Origin: CAZHBD01 sp964530555
GTDB taxonomy: Bacteria; Patescibacteriota; Saccharimonadia; Saccharimonadales; AWTP1-31
Direction: 5' to 3'
NCBI GenBank assembly: GCA_964530555.1
Contig: CAZHBD010000037.1
Coordinates: 1 to 8,554, forward strand
Length of the DNA: 8,554 nucleotides
Under the pieces are notes generated by a model, which did no database searches, was not told the origin of the DNA, and worked only from the letters and a program-made list of their open reading frames with translations. Each line of letters opens with the position of its first letter. Position 1 is the first letter of the stretch. A program made the position numbers and the translations under genes. This document shows positions 5,254 to 8,554 of the stretch, piece after piece.

Positions 5254-6209
5254 TGAAACGACTGGCAACCCGAGGTAACACTCTAAGCATTACGCAGTAC
5301 ATGGGCTTTATAGGAACAGTTATTTGCTGTTTTATTTTTGTACAAACCCCAAGTTGGCCAACTCCTGATAAACTTATCATTTTTCTAGCATTTGTCTTCA
5401 TGATATTCCGGCAAGCCAAGGCTATGCTACAGCGCCTTGGCCCATTTGTCCTTTTGCTATTAGTCTATGAATCGTTTCGCGGCTTTGCACATCATGTCAA
5501 TACTCATGTGAATTACCTGTGGATGCCATCTGTTGATCGAGCTCTATTCGGCATATTGCCGACCAGCTGGCTACAGCAGCACTGGTGGCACGGAACCGTA
5601 CAATGGTATGACTTTGCCTTCTATATTTTTTACATGCTTCATTTCATTTTGCCGTTGGGTCTTGCACTGTTGGTTTGGAAACTACGGGACAGGTTTTACT
5701 GGCAGTATGTTGCTAATTACGTCAGCTTGTCTTTTGCTGGCTTTCTGACGTATCTTGCCTTCCCCGCCGCTCCACCATGGATGGCTTCCGATAAAGGCTT
5801 AATAGAGCCCATAACTCGTGTGTCGTCGAGTGTTTGGTATAGCCTGGGAATCCATGATTTCCCTTCTGTCTATAACAAAATTGCCCCGAACCCAGTTGCT
5901 GCCGTACCATCATTGCATGCGGGCTATGCCACTTTGTTTGTACTAACCATCTATCGCTTATTTGGCCCCCGTTGGGCTGCAGCTGCAAGCATATATCCAG
6001 TCATGATTTACCTGGGAACAGTCTATCAGGGAGAACATTATGTTATCGACGCTATTCTTGGCGCACTATACGCGGTTACAGTATTCTTTGCAGTCGACCT
6101 TTATTTTCGAAAGTATCGTCTGCGTCAAGTAGCCAAAGAGTCTCATACAACAAAGAAGAAGCGCCCAAATGACGCTTCTTCAGAATCCTCACAACTCGCT
6201 GACAATTAG
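5253..6209 (+). CDS. PAP2_3 (Aur1/Ipt1-like) membrane lipid phosphatase or phosphotransferase
   Basis: The 318-residue integral membrane protein matches the PAP2_3 branch, which includes inositolphosphorylceramide-synthase-like enzymes. Hydrophobic segments lie at about 15-31, 40-53, 62-72, 119-142, 152-170, 218-236, 244-258 and 262-283. Signature elements are YESFRGFA (72-79), FPAAPPWM (170-177), VPSLHAG (218-224) and GEHYVID (260-266). By analogy with the family, H222 and H262 with D266 form the phosphoryl-transfer triad at the extracytoplasmic face. The C-terminal 30 residues are a polar basic tail rich in Lys, Ser and Asp. It starts at GTG overlapping the permease stop, so it is the third member of a coupled operon. 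A role in dephosphorylating or transferring head groups of a lipid carried by the ABC exporter is inferred, not shown. The 3' end (6155-6181) also contains a hairpin that may serve the opposite strand. Confidence 0.87.
   Translation: MKRLATRGNTLSITQYMGFIGTVICCFIFVQTPSWPTPDKLIIFLAFVFMIFRQAKAMLQRLGPFVLLLLVYESFRGFAHHVNTHVNYLWMPSVDRALFGILPTSWLQQHWWHGTVQWYDFAFYIFYMLHFILPLGLALLVWKLRDRFYWQYVANYVSLSFAGFLTYLAFPAAPPWMASDKGLIEPITRVSSSVWYSLGIHDFPSVYNKIAPNPVAAVPSLHAGYATLFVLTIYRLFGPRWAAAASIYPVMIYLGTVYQGEHYVIDAILGALYAVTVFFAVDLYFRKYRLRQVAKESHTTKKKRPNDASSESSQLADN
6147..6181 (-). terminator. Candidate intrinsic terminator of the 34-residue gene, inside the PAP2 coding end
   Basis: A perfect 9-bp inverted repeat, GAAGAAGCG (6155-6163) and CGCTTCTTC (6173-6181), encloses a 9-nt loop. 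On the minus strand the stem is followed at once by TTTGTTGT, a moderately T-rich tail. On the plus strand the stem is followed by AGAATCC, so it is not a plus-strand terminator. It lies 25 nt past the minus-strand stop at 6206, in a position fitting a terminator for that gene. The tail is interrupted, so confidence is moderate. Confidence 0.4.
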
Positions 6210-6310
6210 GACTTTTTGGTGGAACGCTTGCTACCGCCGAGCCGGCCTGCGCGGGCATGTCCTGCTGGATCTCCATGCCATCCTCGTCCTTTAGAGCTTG
6301 CTTGCGCCAT
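6206..6310 (-). CDS. 34-residue Gly-rich basic small protein (KGG-like)
   Basis: ATG 6310 has a near-perfect AAGGAGG site (6316-6322) 5 nt upstream and opens a 34-codon gene ending at TAA 6206-6208. The product is very basic and rich in Gly, Ala, Ser, Arg and Lys. Its core, GRGWHGDPAGHARAGRLGG (8-26), holds two His and the motif AGRLGG. The last resembles the RKGG repeats of KGG/stress-induced small proteins, followed by a Ser/Thr/Lys tail. I recall similar short WHGD-AGHA-AG-KGG proteins in Candidate Phyla Radiation genomes, but this is recognition only. The frame stays open upstream to GTG 6394, but that start has no ribosome-binding site and the extra residues look unrelated. The gene converges on the PAP2 gene and shares 3 bp of its stop. 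Nucleic-acid binding or a stress role is a guess. Confidence 0.65.
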   Translation of the reverse strand: MAQASSKGRGWHGDPAGHARAGRLGGSKRSTKKS

Positions 6311-6315
6311 TGCTG

Positions 6316-6322
6316 CCTCCTT
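6316..6322 (-). promoter_or_regulatory. Shine-Dalgarno site selecting ATG 6310
   Basis: Read on the minus strand this is AAGGAGG, 5 nt before ATG 6310. It is the strongest ribosome-binding site in the window together with those at 2662-2667 and 6457-6461, and it decides the 34-residue start over the longer open frame. Confidence 0.65.
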
Positions 6323-6329
6323 CACTACT

Positions 6330-6366
6330 TGGCACTGCTTAGCATAACCGAAGCGACTAAGTGCCA
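6330..6366. repeat. Inverted repeat TGGCACT/AGTGCCA upstream of the 34-residue gene
   Basis: Perfect 7-bp arms at 6330-6336 and 6360-6366 are separated by 23 bp. The spacer holds a weak minus-strand -10 candidate (TATGCT, 6341-6346). It could be an operator or an RNA hairpin in the leader of the minus-strand gene; neither is proven. Confidence 0.35.
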
Positions 6367-6395
6367 CTATGAAATATTTCACCGCGCTCAGCACA

Positions 6396-6432
6396 ATAAG
6401 CTTGTGTGAAAATGTTCATAGTAAAAGCTTAT
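6396..6432. repeat. Inverted repeat ATAAGCTT/AAGCTTAT upstream of the 6468 gene
   Basis: Perfect 8-bp arms at 6396-6403 and 6425-6432 are separated by 21 bp. The centre holds a smaller symmetry, TGAA-AATG-TTCA. The right arm ends 10 bp before the plus-strand -10 at 6443, so a protein bound here would cover the -35 region. This fits an operator or activator site; the sequence alone cannot say which. Confidence 0.35.
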
Positions 6433-6442
6433 GAATTTTAGC

Positions 6443-6448
6443 TATACT
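6443..6448 (+). promoter_or_regulatory. -10 element for the 6468 gene
   Basis: TATACT, in the context AATTTTAGCTATACTGCT, closely resembles the 2743-2751 promoter. The predicted start near 6455 gives a leader of about 13 nt, just enough to hold the GGAGG site at 6457-6461. No -35 is evident. Confidence 0.5.
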
Positions 6449-6467
6449 GCTCTCTCGGAGGAAACCC

Positions 6468-6827
6468 ATGAGTGCTGAGAGAACATCACCTGAACACCTT
6501 GAGACACTTATTCACGATGCTATGAAAGGTTCTCTGCACGAAGAACGAATGCACGGCCTGGAACCACAGCACAAGAGAATGGTTCGCACCATCCATAAGC
6601 GCTATCAAAAGCGCATCAACGCTGAGAACGAACTTCGCAAATTACGCCGTACGGGAGAGCTCACCCGTATGACACCCGAAACTTTTTTATTTACCCTGCT
6701 TGCTGACTACGCAATAGATTTAGCTATCCGTCGTGAAGAAAAACTGCCAGCTACTCGCCGGCGTCACAAACAAAAGCTACAGCGCATGTGGCAAGAGTAT
6801 AGCAACCGTGTGCTGCGTTATAGCTAA
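6468..6827 (+). CDS. Basic helical protein of unknown function, 119 residues
   Basis: I do not recognise this protein. It starts at ATG 6468 with a GGAGG site 6 nt upstream and a -10 at 6443, so expression is well supported. The chain is soluble and predicted almost wholly helical. There is an acidic/His-rich N-terminal helix (8-30), a basic helix pair (34-64, with KRYQKR and NELRKLRR), a turn at TRMTPET (66-72), a hydrophobic helix FLFTLLADYAIDLAIRRE (73-90), and a strongly basic C-terminal helix (RRRHKQKLQRMW, 97-108). No zinc-binding cysteines, Walker motif or clear helix-turn-helix is visible. The charge pattern would suit binding to nucleic acid or ribosomes, but this is inference. The following genes lie 59 bp downstream. 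Upstream lies a divergent region with two inverted repeats. Confidence 0.75.
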   Translation: MSAERTSPEHLETLIHDAMKGSLHEERMHGLEPQHKRMVRTIHKRYQKRINAENELRKLRRTGELTRMTPETFLFTLLADYAIDLAIRREEKLPATRRRHKQKLQRMWQEYSNRVLRYS

Positions 6828-6873
6828 CTGCATCGGCGTAATAATTCTCATAGTTCGTTGCAAACTAAAAGCA

Positions 6874-6879
6874 TACACT
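6874..6879 (+). promoter_or_regulatory. Possible -10, leaderless, for the 6887 gene
   Basis: TACACT matches the consensus at 4 of 6 positions and stands 7 nt before ATG 6887, the same spacing as at 3571-3576. No Shine-Dalgarno site precedes that ATG. Without a TG extension or -35, this rests mainly on the repeated spacing. Confidence 0.3.
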
Positions 6880-6886
6880 GCTGCTT

Positions 6887-7129
6887 ATGGATACAATCGA
6901 ACAATTACTAGCCATACTGGTCGTTCTATTAGCGACAACGCAAGTTGTGGTACTAGTGCTGACAGCAGTTATTTTGCTGCATTTGCGCAAACTTACCAAG
7001 CACTGGGACGAAATCCTTACAGATAGCCGCTCAATTCTTCATGAAACCAGTCGCCGATTGCGACAAGGCAAGACTTTGTATACGATTGGCTACTGGTTAT
7101 TTAGTAAAATTAAGGGGAGGCCAGCATGA
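6887..7129 (+). CDS. Small single-helix membrane protein, DUF948/YtxG-like in layout
   Basis: The 80-residue protein has one long hydrophobic helix at about 7-32 with an extracytoplasmic N-terminus of only six residues. A basic/amphipathic cytoplasmic helix follows (34-60, with LRKLTKHWDEIL and ETSRRLRQ), then a short aromatic segment (TLYTIGYWLF, 63-72) and a basic end. The layout is like DUF948 proteins such as Bacillus YtxG, which are encoded beside ytxH, but the chain is shorter and sequence identity is not evident to me. Its stop overlaps the ATG of the YtxH gene (ATGA at 7126-7129), so the two are translated together. It lacks a ribosome-binding site and may be leaderless. Role unknown; an envelope-associated partner of the YtxH protein is the simplest inference. 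Confidence 0.7.
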   Translation: MDTIEQLLAILVVLLATTQVVVLVLTAVILLHLRKLTKHWDEILTDSRSILHETSRRLRQGKTLYTIGYWLFSKIKGRPA

Positions 7130-7416
7130 ATAAATCATCGTCGACAGCCGTAGCATTTGCCGTTGGTGCAGCAGCCGGTGCGGTAACAGCACTACTCGCA
7201 TCACCACGTAGCGGTAAAGAAAATCGTGAGTACATTAAAGACGCGTCGCGTCGGGCACGCGACCTTGCAGCAAGTAAAAAATCGGAGCTACAAGAAAAGG
7301 GCCACACCAAACTTGAGCAAGCCAAATCCACATTGCGCGATAAACTAGAAGACGCCAGTGGCAAAGCCGAGGAAACCGTCCGTAAAGGGCAGTATAAACT
7401 TGAACAACAGCGTTAA
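7126..7416 (+). CDS. YtxH domain-containing protein
   Basis: The 96-residue protein has the YtxH layout (PF12732). A Gly/Ala-rich hydrophobic N-terminal segment (8-25, with VGAAAGAVTALLAS) leads straight into the family motif SPRSGKENR (26-34), and then a long highly charged helix runs to the end (35-96). The helix is rich in Lys, Glu, Ala and Gln with coiled-coil-like spacing (repeated KLEQ and KAEE blocks). It probably sits with its short helix at the membrane and the charged helix in the cytoplasm. The family is linked to general stress in Bacillus, but the molecular role is not known. AGGGGAGG upstream provides a strong ribosome-binding site, and the start overlaps the preceding gene by 4 nt. 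It ends 15 bp from the stop of trmD on the other strand; no good terminator hairpin is visible there. Confidence 0.85.
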   Translation: MNKSSSTAVAFAVGAAAGAVTALLASPRSGKENREYIKDASRRARDLAASKKSELQEKGHTKLEQAKSTLRDKLEDASGKAEETVRKGQYKLEQQR

Positions 7417-7431
7417 GACAGCATAAGACTA

Positions 7432-8082
7432 TTACTGTTTCTTTAGGCTATTTTGTTTGCGCCAGGCTTCGATAGCCGCGTGATTGCCGCTGAGGAGTAC
7501 TTCAGGGACTTTTAACCCCTGGAACTCCTCTGGTCGCGTATACTGTGGAAATTCGAGCGTTTCGCCATCGCTAAAGCTTTCGATTTGGGCACTCTGGGCG
7601 CCACCCAGCACACCTGGTATCAAGCGTACGATGCTATCAATAACAACCATGGCTGGCAATTCACCACCAGTAAGCACGTAGTCACCGATGGATAACTGCA
7701 TGTCAACAAGCGATGTGACACGCTCATCATAGCCTTCATAGCGGGCACAGACGAATATAAGGCCGTGATCACCCTGGCTCATCTTCTGGGCAATATGTTG
7801 CTCGAAGCGTTGGCCGCGGGGCGTCATCAAAACTACCTTGGCACTAGAATCGGCTCGTTTGGCCGTCTCGATTGCAGCAAATAATGGTTCTGGCTTTAGG
7901 AGCATGCCATCTCCCCCGCCATAAGGTGTGTCGTCTACTTGTTTGCGCGGGCCCAAACCATAGTCTCGTAGGTTTATATAACTAAACTGTACTTTTTGCT
8001 TATCCTGTGCCTTAAACAGCATGCTTGCATTCAGCACACCATGGAACATCTCCGGAAATAAACTTATTACCTGTATGTTCAT
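7432..8082 (-). CDS. trmD: tRNA (guanine37-N1)-methyltransferase
   Basis: The 216-residue protein is a clear TrmD, which transfers methyl from S-adenosylmethionine to N1 of G37, next to the anticodon, and prevents +1 frameshifting on the ribosome. Visible signatures are the start MNIQVISLFPEMF, DDTPYGGGDGML (50-61), TPRG (87-90), CARYEGYDERV (112-122) and the trefoil-knot cofactor loop SIGDYVLTGGELP (131-143), followed by a Pro-Gly turn at 156-157. The C-terminal RNA-binding part includes PQYTRPEEF (179-187), VPEVLLSGNH (192-201) and IEAWRKQ (204-210). The end comes soon after that helix, so the protein is some 25-40 residues shorter than the E. coli form. Its ATG overlaps the upstream stop (ATGA, 8082-8079), implying translational coupling. 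No ribosomal-protein or rimM gene is visible within the window. Confidence 0.96.
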   Translation of the reverse strand: MNIQVISLFPEMFHGVLNASMLFKAQDKQKVQFSYINLRDYGLGPRKQVDDTPYGGGDGMLLKPEPLFAAIETAKRADSSAKVVLMTPRGQRFEQHIAQKMSQGDHGLIFVCARYEGYDERVTSLVDMQLSIGDYVLTGGELPAMVVIDSIVRLIPGVLGGAQSAQIESFSDGETLEFPQYTRPEEFQGLKVPEVLLSGNHAAIEAWRKQNSLKKQ

Positions 8083-8554
8083 GAACTTTGCCTAACTGGA
8101 GAAGCTTGAGCCAGTTCAACAATGTCTGCATATGAAGGATTGCCATGCACAGCAGTTAATACTGGCTGCACCGTACGATATATTTCTTTACTTAAATTCT
8201 CTGCCGCGATGCATTCTTCAGCTGCAACTAATGGGTCTACAGCACCTTGCAAGATTAATTTAGATGCTCCGCTATTAAGAATGTGTAGCTTTTCTGCCAA
8301 CACGACGTCAAGGTTTCCGGCGAATGACTCAATAACTGGAGCTTCAAGTCGGCTGGCTGGCAATATCGCCTCGCCATTGTTACGCTTGTCTGTAAATACA
8401 TGGCCCTGACGGGCAGTACGAGCAACAACCGTTAACTCGCCTCTTTCTGTAACCCGCTTGGCGATTTCAATGCGCGATTTGCCTGGATCAGCACCTGGAA
8501 TCGACCGAAAGTTGAACGAATTTCCACGAACCCCAGATCCATGTGCAAACAACC
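8079..8554 (-). CDS. C-terminal part of an unidentified protein coupled to trmD
   Basis: The frame is open from the right edge (a TTG at 8552 is only an accident of the border) to TGA at 8079-8081. It gives about 157 residues of what is very likely a longer protein. I do not recognise the family. Visible parts are a Gly/Arg-rich start (HGSGVRGNSFNFR), a segment of beta-like strands (GELTVVARTARQGHVF, and a strand near VIESFAGNLDVVLAEK), and an alpha-helical C-terminal half with two likely helices (roughly 105-130 and 140-150). There is no membrane segment, cysteine cluster or nucleotide-binding loop in this part. Codon choice and the 4-nt overlap with trmD support it as real and co-expressed. 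A role in RNA or translation is suggested only by its neighbour. Confidence 0.7.
   Translation of the reverse strand, partial: LFAHGSGVRGNSFNFRSIPGADPGKSRIEIAKRVTERGELTVVARTARQGHVFTDKRNNGEAILPASRLEAPVIESFAGNLDVVLAEKLHILNSGASKLILQGAVDPLVAAEECIAAENLSKEIYRTVQPVLTAVHGNPSYADIVELAQASPVRQSS

Noticed and set aside
6206..6394. 62-codon version of the small minus-strand gene
   Set aside because: The GTG at 6394 has no ribosome-binding site, and the added residues cross the inverted repeats. The start at 6310 has AAGGAGG.
6733..7026. 97-codon plus-strand frame
   Set aside because: It overlaps the 3' end of one good gene and most of another in a different frame, with atypical composition.
7408..7445. 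AACAG/CTGTT inverted repeat between the converging YtxH gene and trmD as a shared terminator
   Set aside because: It has only five base pairs with a long loop and mostly A/T content. It is too weak to call a terminator.
1..8554. Alternative genetic code with TGA read as Gly
   Set aside because: TGA ends several complete genes at sensible lengths, in ATGA overlaps with the next start, so the standard bacterial code fits.

Overview
The window most resembles the genome of a small-genome bacterium of the Candidate Phyla Radiation, with Saccharibacteria (TM7) as the best guess. The grounds are: a surface protein with a very basic His/Trp-rich N-terminus and a LamG-type ectodomain; a DUF1025-type zincin; a 34-residue Gly-rich protein; densely packed short operons; moderate GC by eye; and short or absent 5' leaders behind extended -10 promoters. 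TGA is used as a normal stop (for example at 4448-4450 and in the TGA/ATG overlaps), which argues against the TGA-recoding Gracilibacteria and Absconditabacteria. The placement is inferred from family content, not from a search.

Layout. Positions 1-624 (minus) hold the N-terminal part of a signal-anchored LamG surface protein that runs off the left edge and has its own extended -10 promoter. Diverging from it (plus, 749-1808) are a 39-codon membrane-segment ORF, a Cu/Zn superoxide dismutase ORF joined to it by a GTGA overlap in a different frame, and a HExxH zincin. Converging on these (minus, 2655-1818) is a two-gene unit: a Pro/Ala/Thr/Glu-rich disordered protein followed by a YdjM-type membrane hydrolase with a TTG start.

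Positions 2760-6209 (plus) form a membrane-lipid and export block: a DUF1295 (steroid 5-alpha-reductase-like) methyltransferase/reductase, then a tightly overlapping trio of ABC-2 ATPase, ABC-2 permease and a PAP2_3 (Aur1/Ipt1-like) lipid phosphatase/phosphotransferase. The first two genes of this block each have an extended -10 placed so close to the ATG that the transcript should be leaderless. Ending tail to tail with the PAP2 gene is a minus-strand gene for a 34-residue Gly-rich protein, whose likely terminator hairpin lies inside the PAP2 coding end. A divergent regulatory region with two different inverted repeats follows. Next come a basic helical protein of unknown function (6468-6827), a small one-helix membrane protein (6887-7129) and a YtxH-family protein (7126-7416).

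The right end (minus, 8554-7432) holds trmD, translationally coupled behind the C-terminal part of a protein I could not identify.

Reading the genes together: the left third concerns the cell surface and oxidative protection outside the cytoplasm, the centre concerns remodelling or export of membrane lipid, and the right part holds envelope-stress-type small proteins beside a core tRNA-modification gene. No tRNA, rRNA, CRISPR array, transposase or integrase was seen. The standout oddities are the split membrane anchor/SOD, the 34-residue gene and the leaderless promoter layout.
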